Positions 8,894 through 17,101 are shown, numbered from the stretch's first letter. The stretch is 64,000 nt of DNA from Williamsia sp. 1135 (GCF_002095395.1 NZ_MJEI01000084.1:1-64000), one strand, 5' to 3'. A program made the numbers and translations. The notes: generated by a model from the sequence alone, not told the origin.

Positions 8894-9523
8894 GTGGCAT
8901 CGAGACGCAGCGAGACGACATCTGTAGGGCCGTCGAGTGAGGGTACCCGGGTCTCGCGGCGCGATGAACTGCTCGCCGTCGCGAGTGGGTTGTTCGCCGA
9001 ACGTGGGCTGCGCACCACCACGGTCCGCGACATCGCCGACGCCGCCGGGATTCTGTCGGGAAGTCTCTATCACCACTTCGATTCCAAAGAGACGATGGTC
9101 GACGAGATTCTCCAGGGGTTTCTGGATTCACTGTTCGAGAGCTATCGGGAGGTCGTGGCAGCCGGCCTGCCCGCCCGGGAGACGCTGACCAGTTTGGTGA
9201 CCGTCTCCTTCGAGAGCATCGACCGTGATCACTCGGCCGTGGCGATCTATCAGGACGAGGCGAAGCGGCTGTCCGGGCAGGACCGGTTCGCCTACATCCG
9301 CGAACGAAACGTCGAGTTCCGCGCCCTGTGGAGCGATGTACTCACTAGCGGTGTCGCGGATGGCAGTTTTCGCCGAGATCTCGACACCGAACTCGTTTAC
9401 CGATTCATGCGCGACACCGTCTGGGTCGCGGTGCGCTGGTATCGGCCGGGCGGCGAGATGACTGCCCAGCAGGTTGCCGACCAGTATCTGAGCGTCGTCC
9501 TCGACGGCATCGTTCCCCGCTGA
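8894..9523 (+). CDS. kstR2: TetR-family repressor KstR2
   Basis: TetR repressor of 209 residues. KstR2 binds AnCAAGnnCTTGnT and is released by HIP-CoA, switching on the ring C/D genes. The N-terminal helix-turn-helix spans about 25-65, with TTTVRDIADAAGI and SLYHHFDSKE as recognition-helix signatures. The C-terminal half is the helical ligand domain. The GTG start lies only 11 bases after a perfect KstR2 box, so transcription is probably leaderless or nearly so and autoregulated. Location inside the fadD3/fadE30/ipd cluster is the usual one. No other TetR gene in the window is surrounded by these boxes. Confidence 0.9.
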   Translation: MASRRSETTSVGPSSEGTRVSRRDELLAVASGLFAERGLRTTTVRDIADAAGILSGSLYHHFDSKETMVDEILQGFLDSLFESYREVVAAGLPARETLTSLVTVSFESIDRDHSAVAIYQDEAKRLSGQDRFAYIRERNVEFRALWSDVLTSGVADGSFRRDLDTELVYRFMRDTVWVAVRWYRPGGEMTAQQVADQYLSVVLDGIVPR

Positions 9524-9551
9524 CCGTTCCCGGTGGTGGCAAGGTGTGCCC

Positions 9552-10526
9552 ATGATGTTGTTACGGGTGGTCTCGCCTGCCGAGCACACACAATCGATCG
9601 CAGACCTGCTCACCGACGACACCGCTGTCAGTAATGTTGCAGTTCATCGGGGCGTCTCGGTGAAGCCGGCGGGCGACATCATCGAGGCAGACATCGCACG
9701 AGAAGGTGTCAACGAGATCGTCGATGTCCTCTTGCGCATGGACATCCACAAGTCCGGGACCATCCAACTCGCCGATGTCCCGACGTGGATGTCCCAGAAA
9801 GGCTTCGAGGCCGATCTCGTCACGCCCGGGGCCAGCGCGGACGCCGTGGTCTGGAGTGAGGTCACCCAGACCGCGTACGAGGACTCGGAGTTCAACTGGA
9901 CCTTCGTCAGCTTCATGTTCCTGGCCACGGTGCTGGTGGCCATCGCCATCCTGTTGAACTCGACGATCCTGCTCATCGGGGCGATGGTCCTCGGGCCCGA
10001 GTTCGGCGCGGTCGCCGCGCTCGGCGTGGCACTGGTGCGCCGCCGCGGCACACTGCTGCGACGGGCCGCAGCCACGCTCGCCGGAGGCTTCGCGATCGCC
10101 ATCGCGGCCACCACCGTCCTGGCGCTCATCGCGCGGGCACTGGGGTGGATCACGGTGGTCGACGTCGTCGAATCCCGTCCGGACACCGAGTTCATCTACT
10201 CCCCGGACAAATGGTCGTTCATCGTCGCAGTGCTCGCCGGGGCCGCCGGCGTACTGTCCGTGACCTCGGCGAAGCTGGGCGGGCTGTCAGGGGTGTTCAT
10301 CTCCGTGACGACGATTCCCGCGGCAGGCAACGTCGCGCTCGGTCTCGCCTTCGGGCTCAGGGACACCGTCGTGGGAAGTGCTCTGCAACTGCTGCTCAAT
10401 CTCGCGGGTATGGCGGTGGCGGGTTGGCTGACCCTGGCGCTGCAGCAGGCGAGTTGGGGCCGGGCATCGGCGTATCGGGCCAGATTGCTCAGAAACCGTC
10501 CGACGCGAGGACGGCCTGACCTCTAG
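9552..10526 (+). CDS. DUF389 integral membrane protein
   Basis: Membrane protein of about 324 residues. The first 100 residues form a soluble, probably cytoplasmic domain; then come about six hydrophobic segments, including FMFLATVLVAIAILL, GAMVLGPEFGAVAALG and ALQLLLNLAGMAVAGWL. The GAMVLGP motif in the second segment is characteristic of DUF389 proteins, whose function is not established. The start is ATG at 9552 with AAGGTG just upstream; ATG at 9555 is possible. It sits between kstR2 and ipdC, where M. tuberculosis has no such gene, so it looks like an insertion into the cluster. No link to steroid metabolism can be shown. Confidence 0.8.
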   Translation: MMLLRVVSPAEHTQSIADLLTDDTAVSNVAVHRGVSVKPAGDIIEADIAREGVNEIVDVLLRMDIHKSGTIQLADVPTWMSQKGFEADLVTPGASADAVVWSEVTQTAYEDSEFNWTFVSFMFLATVLVAIAILLNSTILLIGAMVLGPEFGAVAALGVALVRRRGTLLRRAAATLAGGFAIAIAATTVLALIARALGWITVVDVVESRPDTEFIYSPDKWSFIVAVLAGAAGVLSVTSAKLGGLSGVFISVTTIPAAGNVALGLAFGLRDTVVGSALQLLLNLAGMAVAGWLTLALQQASWGRASAYRARLLRNRPTRGRPDL

Positions 10527-10543
10527 TCATGTCGGCAGACTGC

Positions 10544-11626
10544 TCACAGCTTCCCGAGGCGCTCCAACCGATTCCACGCCTGCGTCATGATCGACTGGAT
10601 GAGGTCGTCGCAGCTCGGGAGGTCGTCGATCATGCCGACCACCTGACCCGAGGCGAGTACGCCTGCCTCGGTGTTGCCCTCGACCAGGCCGGCGCGCAGC
10701 AGCATCGGGGTGTTTCCGGCCATGATGATCTGCTGCCACGTGCGTTCGCCGGACTTGCGCATGGTGCGGCCGTCCTTGAGCATAGTCGACCACTTCATGC
10801 CGGTCAGTTGCTTGAACTTGTTGGCGTTGTTCGTCGCAGCTGCCAGAGCTGTTGCACTGTTGCCCGATTCGAGCTTGTCGACGAGTTCGGTCCGCAGTAC
10901 CCGGTGCGGCATCCCGTCGACCTTCGTGGAGACGACGGTGTCACCGAGGCCGCGCGCGATGTACTCCTTCTTGACGGCGTCGGGCACCGCGCTGTCCGAC
11001 GTCAACAGGAATCGGGTCCCCATCGCGACACCTTCGGCGCCGTAGGACAGGGCGGCGACGAGCCCACGCCCGTCGAAGAAACCGCCGGCAGCTACGACCG
11101 GAATGCCCTCTGGACCAAGCGCATCGAGGACGCTCGGCAGCAGCAGGGTGGTCGCGACCGGTCCGGTGTGGCCGCCGCCCTCACCGCCCTGGACGATCAC
11201 CGCGTCCGCACCCCAGGAGGCGACCTTGACCGCGTGCTTCGCTGCCCCGATCGACGGGATGACGACGATGCCGTGGTCCTTCAGCTTGGCGATCAGCTCA
11301 GGCTTGGGCGCCAGTGCGAACGATGCGACCTTGACCTTTTCGCGGATCAGCAGATCGATACGTTCGGGTGCGTCGGTGGCATCGGCACGAAGATTGACGC
11401 CGAAGGGCTTGTCCGTCAACGTTTTCGTCTTTGCGATCGCCGTCTCGAGCTCGGGATACGTCATCGTGGCCGATGCCAGGATGCCCAGGCCACCGGCGTT
11501 CGACGTCGCCGAGGTCAGCGAGGGCCCCGAGACCCAGCCCATCCCGGTCTGCACGATCGGATACTTGATCCCGACCAACTCGGTGAAACGCGTGGCGAGC
11601 GCCGGCGCGGGTTGTGGGGTGGTCAC
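10544..11626 (-). CDS. ipdC: Flavoprotein oxidoreductase IpdC
   Basis: Protein of 360 residues of the nitronate-monooxygenase/2-nitropropane-dioxygenase TIM-barrel flavoprotein type. IpdC acts in ring C/D degradation on a CoA-thioester intermediate before ring opening. The N-terminal YPIVQTGMGWVSGP, the central VIVQGGEGGGHTG loop and the AAGGFFDGRG phosphate-binding loop are the family signatures. Start is GTG in a GTGA overlap with the ipdB stop, so it is the last gene of echA20-ipdA-ipdB-ipdC. It is convergent with the DUF389 gene, leaving only 17 bases between the stops. Confidence 0.88.
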   Translation of the reverse strand: MTTPQPAPALATRFTELVGIKYPIVQTGMGWVSGPSLTSATSNAGGLGILASATMTYPELETAIAKTKTLTDKPFGVNLRADATDAPERIDLLIREKVKVASFALAPKPELIAKLKDHGIVVIPSIGAAKHAVKVASWGADAVIVQGGEGGGHTGPVATTLLLPSVLDALGPEGIPVVAAGGFFDGRGLVAALSYGAEGVAMGTRFLLTSDSAVPDAVKKEYIARGLGDTVVSTKVDGMPHRVLRTELVDKLESGNSATALAAATNNANKFKQLTGMKWSTMLKDGRTMRKSGERTWQQIIMAGNTPMLLRAGLVEGNTEAGVLASGQVVGMIDDLPSCDDLIQSIMTQAWNRLERLGKL

Positions 11627-12402
11627 TTGGTCGCCTCCACGGGCTTGACTTCCTTCTCCCGCAGGCCTTTCGGGTCGATGACCTCGCGGATGAGCCGGAG
11701 TTCCTCGGCCGAGGGAAGGCGGGTCACCCCGGCGGTGTCGAGGCCCGCGACCTCGAAGCCGGTGTTGTCCGCGACCTCGTCCGCCTCGACGCCCGGATGC
11801 AGGCTGAGCGCGCGCATCGTGTGGTCGGGACCCCCGAAATCGAAGACGCCGAGGTTGGTCACCACCCGGTAGATGTTCAGATACTTGTAGGCGGGGTTTT
11901 CCGGATCGACCTTGTCGTAGCCGACCCCGGACACCACGTCCACCACACCGCCGAACACCCGGGAGGAGTGCTTGGCGACCCAGTAGCTCGTCGGATGGTT
12001 GATGGTGTTCCCGGGCGCTCCGCGCGACCCGAACATCTGGCGCGTCGGTTGCTGTAGTGGACCGAAGGCCGACAGGTTCTGATTACCGTAGCGATCGATC
12101 TGGTTGGCGCCCATCACCACATGGCGGCGGCCGGAGGCGACGACGTCGAAGACTTTCCGGAACGGCATGTAACCTTCGATGGCTCCGGACTTTCCGACGG
12201 CGGGGGTGTCGGCGAAGATGAGGGCCTCGCCGTCGGTGATCAGCAGGCCGGGCTCTGTGGTCAAGCGCGCCAGCCGGACTCCGATCAGGGGTGTGGTGGC
12301 CATCGGTGACGCCATGGTCTCGCCCGCGCCTGCGAAGATCTCGGCGCACGCGATGACGCAGCTCTCTGCTCGGGTCACGTCTGCGGCCTGGGGTGCGCTC
12401 AT
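11623..12402 (-). CDS. ipdB: CoA-transferase-like ring hydrolase, beta subunit IpdB
   Basis: 259 residues, beta subunit of IpdAB, a class I CoA-transferase-fold heterodimer that hydrolyses a carbon-carbon bond to open the last steroid ring (COCHEA-CoA). Motifs include the N-terminal ACAEIFAGAGET and the GGPDHTMRALSLHPG region. The ATG overlaps the ipdA stop in ATGA, the typical arrangement for subunits made in equal amounts. The frame is open further upstream to 12510, but that part lies inside ipdA and has no ribosome site. Ortholog of Rv3552. Confidence 0.9.
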   Translation of the reverse strand: MSAPQAADVTRAESCVIACAEIFAGAGETMASPMATTPLIGVRLARLTTEPGLLITDGEALIFADTPAVGKSGAIEGYMPFRKVFDVVASGRRHVVMGANQIDRYGNQNLSAFGPLQQPTRQMFGSRGAPGNTINHPTSYWVAKHSSRVFGGVVDVVSGVGYDKVDPENPAYKYLNIYRVVTNLGVFDFGGPDHTMRALSLHPGVEADEVADNTGFEVAGLDTAGVTRLPSAEELRLIREVIDPKGLREKEVKPVEATK

Positions 12403-13322
12403 TTTCCGGACTCCTTCGCGATGGTCGCCTGTTCGGTGGCCCATGTGCTGATCTCGCTCTGGTATTGCGCTTCGTCGACGGCGAGGAAGCGGTCGGAGAA
12501 GGCCTGCCATGCCTCGGGGGTCTTGGCCGACTCCGCGTAGAACCGCTGGAATGCCTCATCCCGGCCGTAGTCGCCTGCGAACGTGAAATGGGCACCGTTC
12601 GGGGTGTGCACCACGCGGTCGACGTTGAGCCGATTGAGCAACACCCGTTGCAGCGGCACCGATTCGATCAGTTCCTCGGTGGACACCAGACGGTCGGTCT
12701 CGAGATACCGACGCTGGGCGGCCCCACAGTAGAGGTCGTCGAAGTAGGGATCGATACCGGTGTAGGCGGCGTTGCCGTGCTTGTCGGCGAGGTCGAGGTG
12801 CACGAACGCGGCATCGAGGTTGAGTGCGGGCATCGCGATGAGGGTCTGATGGCGACCGTCTTCATCGGGATACGGCGAAGTGACCGTGGACAATTCGCCG
12901 TCCCAGAAGTTGGGGACGTCGGAGCCGAGGCCGGCGCGGATCGGCAGGAACGGCAGTCGGGCTGCGGCGGCTTCGAGTCCGCACTTGACCATGCCCTCGT
13001 CCATCTCGCGGACCGTGATCGCTCCGGAGGTGCGGGCAGCGGCGAACCACGGGTCGTAGAACGGTGGCGAGTCCAGCGACACGAACCCGTAGTAGGCCTT
13101 GCTGACCTTCCCGGCAGCACAGAGCAATCCGAGGTCGGGTCCGCCGTAGGTGACCACGGTCAGGTCCGTCACGGTCGACCGGGCGAGGGCTCTCACCAGA
13201 GCCATCGGCTTGCGGCGTGAACCCCAGCCGCCGATGCCGATGGTCATGCCGCTCTCGATTTCGCCGATGACGTCGCCGAGTGTGCTCGTCTTGTCCCTTG
13301 CCCCTGTCTTGTCCCTTGCCAT
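12399..13322 (-). CDS. ipdA: CoA-transferase-like ring hydrolase, alpha subunit IpdA
   Basis: 307 residues, alpha subunit of the IpdAB ring-opening hydrolase. The CoA-transferase fold signature GMTIGIGGWGSRRKPMA is present near residues 33-49, followed by the TVVTYGGPDLGLLC strand-loop. The ATG lies three bases after the echA20 stop and is preceded by GGAGGG inside echA20. The N-terminus is unusual: ARDKTG is followed by ARDKTS, encoded by a near-exact 18-base tandem duplication (13288-13320). M. tuberculosis IpdA is slightly shorter here. Open frame continues back to 14165 but through echA20, so that part is rejected. Confidence 0.9.
   Translation of the reverse strand: MARDKTGARDKTSTLGDVIGEIESGMTIGIGGWGSRRKPMALVRALARSTVTDLTVVTYGGPDLGLLCAAGKVSKAYYGFVSLDSPPFYDPWFAAARTSGAITVREMDEGMVKCGLEAAAARLPFLPIRAGLGSDVPNFWDGELSTVTSPYPDEDGRHQTLIAMPALNLDAAFVHLDLADKHGNAAYTGIDPYFDDLYCGAAQRRYLETDRLVSTEELIESVPLQRVLLNRLNVDRVVHTPNGAHFTFAGDYGRDEAFQRFYAESAKTPEAWQAFSDRFLAVDEAQYQSEISTWATEQATIAKESGK
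13288..13320. repeat. 18-bp tandem duplication in ipdA 5' end
   Basis: Two identical 15-base blocks (13288-13302 and 13306-13320) repeat with a period of 18. They encode the repeated ARDKT at the IpdA N-terminus, a likely replication-slippage product. Confidence 0.85.
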
Positions 13323-13324
13323 TG

Positions 13325-14122
13325 TTATTTCGACCCTCCGCCGCTGTGTGAACTCTGTTGAGGTGAACTCGTTTTGGGCTTGCCGGTCTCGACGAAGGCG
13401 TCGCGGTGCTCGTCGGCGACGCCCGCGAGGTTGAGCTCGAATGTGAAGCCCTGCTCGAAGCGGTAGCTGGACTTCACGTCCACCGGATCGATGCCGTTGA
13501 ACGCTTCCTTCGCGGCCCTGATGACCCGCGCGTCCTTGGCCGCGATCTTGCGGGCGATCTCCAGCGCCGCGTTGTCGAGCTCCTCGCGTGGGACCACCTT
13601 CTGAACCGAACCGAAGTGCTCGAGCTGCTGGGCGGTGACGTTCTGCGCGGTGTAGTACAGGGCGCGCATCGTGTGCTGAGGAACGAGTCGCGAAAGGTGG
13701 GTGGCTGCGCCGAGGGCGCCGCGATCGACCTCGGGGAGACCGAAGACCGCGTCGTCGGAGGCAACGATGATGTCGGCGTTTCCGACGAGGCCGACCCCGC
13801 CCCCGACGCAGAAGCCGTTGACCGCCGCGATGACCGGGACGGCGCAGTCGTACACCCCGGAAAAGGCGACGGCGCATCCGCGGTTGGCGGCGATGAGCGC
13901 CCCGTAGCCCTCGGTCGCCTGCATCTCCTTGATGTCGACGCCGGCGTTGAAGCCCCGGCCCTCGGCCCGCAGGATCACGACGTGGGTGTCGTTGGCGCGT
14001 CCGGCCGCGAGTATCGCCTCCCCCAATTCGAACCAGGCCGCCGACGGCAAGGCGTTGACCGGCGGAAAGTCGACCGTGACCGAGACGATCCCTGGCTCGA
14101 CGGTGGATGTGGTGATGGGCAT
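13325..14122 (-). CDS. echA20: Enoyl-CoA hydratase EchA20
   Basis: Crotonase-fold protein of 265 residues, orthologous to Rv3550. EchA20 is reported to open a ring of a HIP degradation intermediate by hydrolysis. The oxyanion-hole blocks ILRAEGRGFNAGVDIKEM and NGFCVGGGVGLVGNAD are visible, and the active-site segment FGLPEVDRG follows. Start ATG at 14122 is decided by GAGGAG at 14127-14132; the longer frame to 14161 would run into the operator. It heads the operon echA20-ipdA-ipdB-ipdC under a KstR2-type palindrome at 14157-14174. Confidence 0.88.
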   Translation of the reverse strand: MPITTSTVEPGIVSVTVDFPPVNALPSAAWFELGEAILAAGRANDTHVVILRAEGRGFNAGVDIKEMQATEGYGALIAANRGCAVAFSGVYDCAVPVIAAVNGFCVGGGVGLVGNADIIVASDDAVFGLPEVDRGALGAATHLSRLVPQHTMRALYYTAQNVTAQQLEHFGSVQKVVPREELDNAALEIARKIAAKDARVIRAAKEAFNGIDPVDVKSSYRFEQGFTFELNLAGVADEHRDAFVETGKPKTSSPQQSSHSGGGSK

Positions 14123-14156
14123 CGATGCTCCTCGCGTACCGTACGTCTGTAGACCA

Positions 14157-14174
14157 ACCAAGCAATTGCTTGGT
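14157..14174. promoter_or_regulatory. KstR2-type operator between echA20 and SDR gene
   Basis: ACCAAGCAATTGCTTGGT is a perfect 18-base palindrome. It fits AnCAAGnnCTTGnT with one mismatch in either of two overlapping registers, and lies midway between divergent genes that belong to the KstR2 regulon in mycobacteria. Confidence 0.75.
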
Positions 14175-14201
14175 ACCTTAACACCCTTGTGGTCATGACA
14201 G

Positions 14202-14984
14202 ATGGGGCAGTGGATGGACTTGGGATTGTCAGGGCAGGTGGTGCTCGTGACCGGAGGCGTGCGCGGAGTGGGCGCGGGTATCAGTGCGGTCCTGACGAGT
14301 CTGGGCGCAACGGTGGTGGCGTGTGCCAGACGCCCCGCCGACGAAGGATCGCCGGCGCCCTATGCCGAGTTCGTCAGCTGCGACATCCGTGACGCAGACG
14401 CCGTGACCGCCATGACCGAGCAGGTGGTGGAGCAGCACGGCCGGCTCGACGGGGTCGTGAACAATGCCGGTGGTGCGCCGTTCGCCATGGCAGCGGATGC
14501 CTCACCGCGCTTTCATTCGAAGATCGTGGAACTCAACCTGCTCGCTCCGCTGATCATCGCGCAGGCTGCCAACAAGGTCATGCAGCAACAGGACTCCGGC
14601 GGCTCGATCGTCAACGTGTCCAGCATGTCCGGACGTAGGCCGTCGCCGGGAACCGCGGGTTACGGGGCCGCCAAAGCAGGGCTCGACTCGTTGACCGGGT
14701 CGCTGGCGGTGGAGTGGGCTCCGCGGGTACGGGTCAACTCCGTGGTCGCAGGTGCGGTACGCACCGAGCTCGCGGACATGTTCTACGGCGATGACGACGG
14801 CGTCGCAGCTGTGGCGCGGACCATCCCGATGGGGCGCCTGGCGCTCCCCGAAGACGTCGGCAATGCTGTGGCATTCTTGTTGTCCCCGTTGGCTTCCTAC
14901 ATGACCGGATCGACGATGGAAGTTCACGGTGGCGGCGAACGCCTTGCCTTCTGGGACGTCGGATCCAACGAGATCCCCAGCTGA
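14202..14984 (+). CDS. SDR oxidoreductase (Rv3549c-like)
   Basis: Short-chain dehydrogenase of 260 residues. The Rossmann motif TGGVRGVG is at 17-24, NNAG at 87-90, catalytic Tyr154 and Lys158 in YGAAK. The start may be ATG 14202 or ATG 14214; the latter has a GGGG stretch six bases upstream and gives the usual SDR N-terminus. It is divergent from echA20 across a KstR2-type operator, and the next gene is a second SDR, as for Rv3549c-Rv3548c. Participation in steroid ring C/D or side-chain catabolism is inferred from context; the substrate is unknown. Confidence 0.82.
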   Translation: MGQWMDLGLSGQVVLVTGGVRGVGAGISAVLTSLGATVVACARRPADEGSPAPYAEFVSCDIRDADAVTAMTEQVVEQHGRLDGVVNNAGGAPFAMAADASPRFHSKIVELNLLAPLIIAQAANKVMQQQDSGGSIVNVSSMSGRRPSPGTAGYGAAKAGLDSLTGSLAVEWAPRVRVNSVVAGAVRTELADMFYGDDDGVAAVARTIPMGRLALPEDVGNAVAFLLSPLASYMTGSTMEVHGGGERLAFWDVGSNEIPS

Positions 14985-15037
14985 TCGGCGGGCTCAGAAC
15001 TCAATGACGACATCGACAAACCGAAGGAGCTGATTTG

Positions 15038-15958
15038 ATGAGTGGAATCGTGGCCGGCCGAGTGGTCATCGTGACCGGGGCGGGCCGGGGCATCGGCCGT
15101 GAGCACGCACTGGCCTTCGCGGCCGAGGGCGCCAAGGTCGTTGTGAACGACATCGGGGCCGGTCTGGACGGATCGAACACCGGCGAGAGTCCCGCCGAGC
15201 AGGTGGTGGCGGAGATCAAGGCAACGGGCGGCGAGGCCGTGGTCAACGGTGATGATGTCGCCAGCTGGGCCGGCGCCGAGAACCTGGTACGGACAGCAAT
15301 TGATTCCTTTGGGGCGCTGGATATTCTGGTCAACAACGCCGGATTCCTCCGCGACAAGATGCTCGTCTCGATGAGTGAAGAGGACTGGGACAACGTGATC
15401 CGGGTCCACTTGAAGGGGCACTTCGCGACCTTGCGGCACGCAGCTGCATACTGGCGAGCCGAATCGAAGGCCGGCAATCCGCGGGAGGCGCGGGTGATCA
15501 ACACGTCCTCGGGTGCGGGGCTGTACGGCTCTGTGGGACAAGGTAACTACTCCGCGGCGAAGGCCGCGATCGCGGAACTGACGATTCAGGCGGCAGCCGA
15601 GATGAAGGCATATGGTGTGACGGTGAACGCCATCGCCCCGTCGGCCCGGACCCGGATGACCACGAGTTCCGGTGACGCGATGGCCGCGCAGATGGCCGCA
15701 CCTGAGGACGGCTCGTTCGACGCGATGGATCCGGCAAACGTCTCGCCCCTGGTCGTCTGGCTGGGCTCGGTCGAAGCGGGTTCGGTCAGCGGACGGGTCT
15801 TCGAGGTCGAGGGCGGCACCGTGTCGGTGACCGACGGTTGGCAGCGAAGCGTCAAACGCGACAAGGGTGCTCGGTGGGACCCTGCCGAACTGGGGCCTGT
15901 GGTCAAGGAGATCCTGGCCGAAGCCCCGACCCCGATGCCGGTGTACGGAGCACGATAG
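15038..15958 (+). CDS. SDR oxidoreductase (Rv3548c-like)
   Basis: SDR of 306 residues of the MFE-type (17-beta-HSD4-like) group: TGAGRGIG at 13-20, NNAG at 99-102, catalytic Tyr171 and Lys175 in YSAAK, and the conserved INTSS strand. The start is ATG 15038, eight bases after AAGGAG; the frame also has a TTG directly before it. It follows the Rv3549c-like SDR by 53 bases on the same strand and is probably in the same KstR2-controlled operon. Its relatives act as 3-hydroxyacyl-CoA dehydrogenases. The stop codon lies in a short tandem repeat (15950-16005). Confidence 0.82.
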   Translation: MSGIVAGRVVIVTGAGRGIGREHALAFAAEGAKVVVNDIGAGLDGSNTGESPAEQVVAEIKATGGEAVVNGDDVASWAGAENLVRTAIDSFGALDILVNNAGFLRDKMLVSMSEEDWDNVIRVHLKGHFATLRHAAAYWRAESKAGNPREARVINTSSGAGLYGSVGQGNYSAAKAAIAELTIQAAAEMKAYGVTVNAIAPSARTRMTTSSGDAMAAQMAAPEDGSFDAMDPANVSPLVVWLGSVEAGSVSGRVFEVEGGTVSVTDGWQRSVKRDKGARWDPAELGPVVKEILAEAPTPMPVYGAR

Positions 15959-16005
15959 AGGCAGGCACGATAGAGGGCAGGCACGATAGAAGGGCGGGCG
16001 CGATG
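15950..16005. repeat. GCACGATAGA tandem repeat at gene junction
   Basis: GCACGATAGAG-type units start at 15950, 15965 and 15981, with a degenerate fourth (GCGCGATG) at 15998 that holds the next gene's start codon. The first unit contains the stop codon of the upstream SDR. Confidence 0.75.
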
Positions 16006-16371
16006 AGCACGGATACCGATCTGATCGCTGCGGCGAAGTCGTACGTCGACGCGCTCGTCAGCCACGACCCCGCGGCGGTCCCGTTCCATCCCGACTGCAC
16101 GCGCATCGAGCTGGGCGTCAAGACCGGACGCAGTGGTGATCATCTGCGGCGCAGCCTTGCGAAGGGGCCGCAGTACCGGGTGATCCACACCGTCAGCGAC
16201 TTCACCCCGCGGGTGGAAGGGCCGGTGGTGCACGTGACCTTCTATGTCCACGTGCAGCCGAAGCCGCTGGGATTGGCCGCGAAGGTGACCGAGAGCTTCG
16301 AGTTCGACGATGACGGCAGAATCGTCAAGATCATCGCGAAGTTCGGCATCCCGCGGCGCCGTACCCCCTAG
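16003..16371 (+). CDS. SnoaL/NTF2-like protein
   Basis: 122-residue protein with the length, aromatic pattern and alternating helix-strand layout of the NTF2/SnoaL superfamily, a cone-shaped fold used for steroid isomerases, polyketide cyclases and binding proteins. Recognisable parts are AAAKSYVDALVSHDPAAVPFHPD near the start, VVHVTFYVHVQ and the C-terminal FEFDDDGRIVKIIAKFG strand pair. It starts 44 bases after the SDR stop, within a repeat, and has no strong ribosome site, so coupling to upstream genes is uncertain. A perfect hairpin follows. Function not known; context suggests a steroid-related ligand. Confidence 0.7.
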   Translation: MSTDTDLIAAAKSYVDALVSHDPAAVPFHPDCTRIELGVKTGRSGDHLRRSLAKGPQYRVIHTVSDFTPRVEGPVVHVTFYVHVQPKPLGLAAKVTESFEFDDDGRIVKIIAKFGIPRRRTP

Positions 16372-16392
16372 CCCCCAGACGCTCCACAAATG

Positions 16393-16426
16393 CGAAGACG
16401 CGCCACCTGTTGGTGGCGCGTCTTCG
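16393..16426. terminator. Hairpin after SnoaL-like gene
   Basis: Perfect 15-bp stem (16393-16407 with 16412-16426) and a TGTT loop between convergent genes. No long T tract; probably bidirectional. Confidence 0.75.
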
Positions 16427-16447
16427 TGTAAGTGAAGCGTATGGGTG

Positions 16448-17101
16448 TCAGGAACCGGGCGCGCGGATGACCAGGGGGACACCGGGGAAGTAGGCGGCCA
16501 GTTCGGACCTCGAACGACGCAGGGCTGAAGTGCCGTAGCCCTTCTTGCGGTGCTCGGGGGCGATCCAGATCCGAACGTGGACCTCACCGTCGGAGAGTTC
16601 GCCGAACACGAGTCCGATCTTGTCCGACCCTTCGGTGGCTACCAGCCAGACGGCCTCTTCGGCGTGCATCCGGCTGTTGGCGGCCGAGATCTCGTCGGCG
16701 ATTCCCGAAGCGGGAGAACCGCTCCCGTCGCCGGCGGCACCCACGTCGGAGGTCCGCTTCTCGAAGATGTCGGCATCGGCGTCGGTGAACTGGCGCAGCG
16801 CGAGGGTTTCGGAGGTGCTGGCCGGGCGCTCGGTCTGCGTGAACGTCAGCTGTGAGTTGAGATCCTCGAGTTCGGCAGCATTCTCGCGCCGGGCCGTGAC
16901 CGTCAAGCGGTCGAAGGGCATCCCCAGGACGGCCTCGGCACCGATCGCGGGGACCGAGAGCAGGGTGGCGATGGAGTTGATGGCCGACGCGCGGTCCTCG
17001 GCCTCGACGATCGCGTCGAGGACTTCGTGGCGTCGTTCGAAGGCGGCTTCGAGGGCGGCGGTGATGTCGCGGCGCGTCGCCGCACGGTCTGGAGCAGTCA
17101 T
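16448..17101 (-). CDS. GNAT-type acetyltransferase with GyrA-like N-terminal segment
   Basis: 217-residue two-part protein. The C-terminal half (about 100-215) resembles GNAT N-acetyltransferases: TLALRQFTDADADIF start, HVRIWIAPEHRKKGYG with the acetyl-CoA-binding motif at 181-191. The N-terminal 15-85 resembles the coiled-coil C-gate region of DNA gyrase subunit A (EVLDAIVEAEDRASAI and LLSVPAIGAEAVLGM compare with the GyrA pattern). The start ATG at 17101 removes an unlikely leader extending to 17221. It lies downstream of phoD on the same strand, with a coding-looking remnant in between. Substrate unknown. Confidence 0.65.
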   Translation of the reverse strand: MTAPDRAATRRDITAALEAAFERRHEVLDAIVEAEDRASAINSIATLLSVPAIGAEAVLGMPFDRLTVTARRENAAELEDLNSQLTFTQTERPASTSETLALRQFTDADADIFEKRTSDVGAAGDGSGSPASGIADEISAANSRMHAEEAVWLVATEGSDKIGLVFGELSDGEVHVRIWIAPEHRKKGYGTSALRRSRSELAAYFPGVPLVIRAPGS

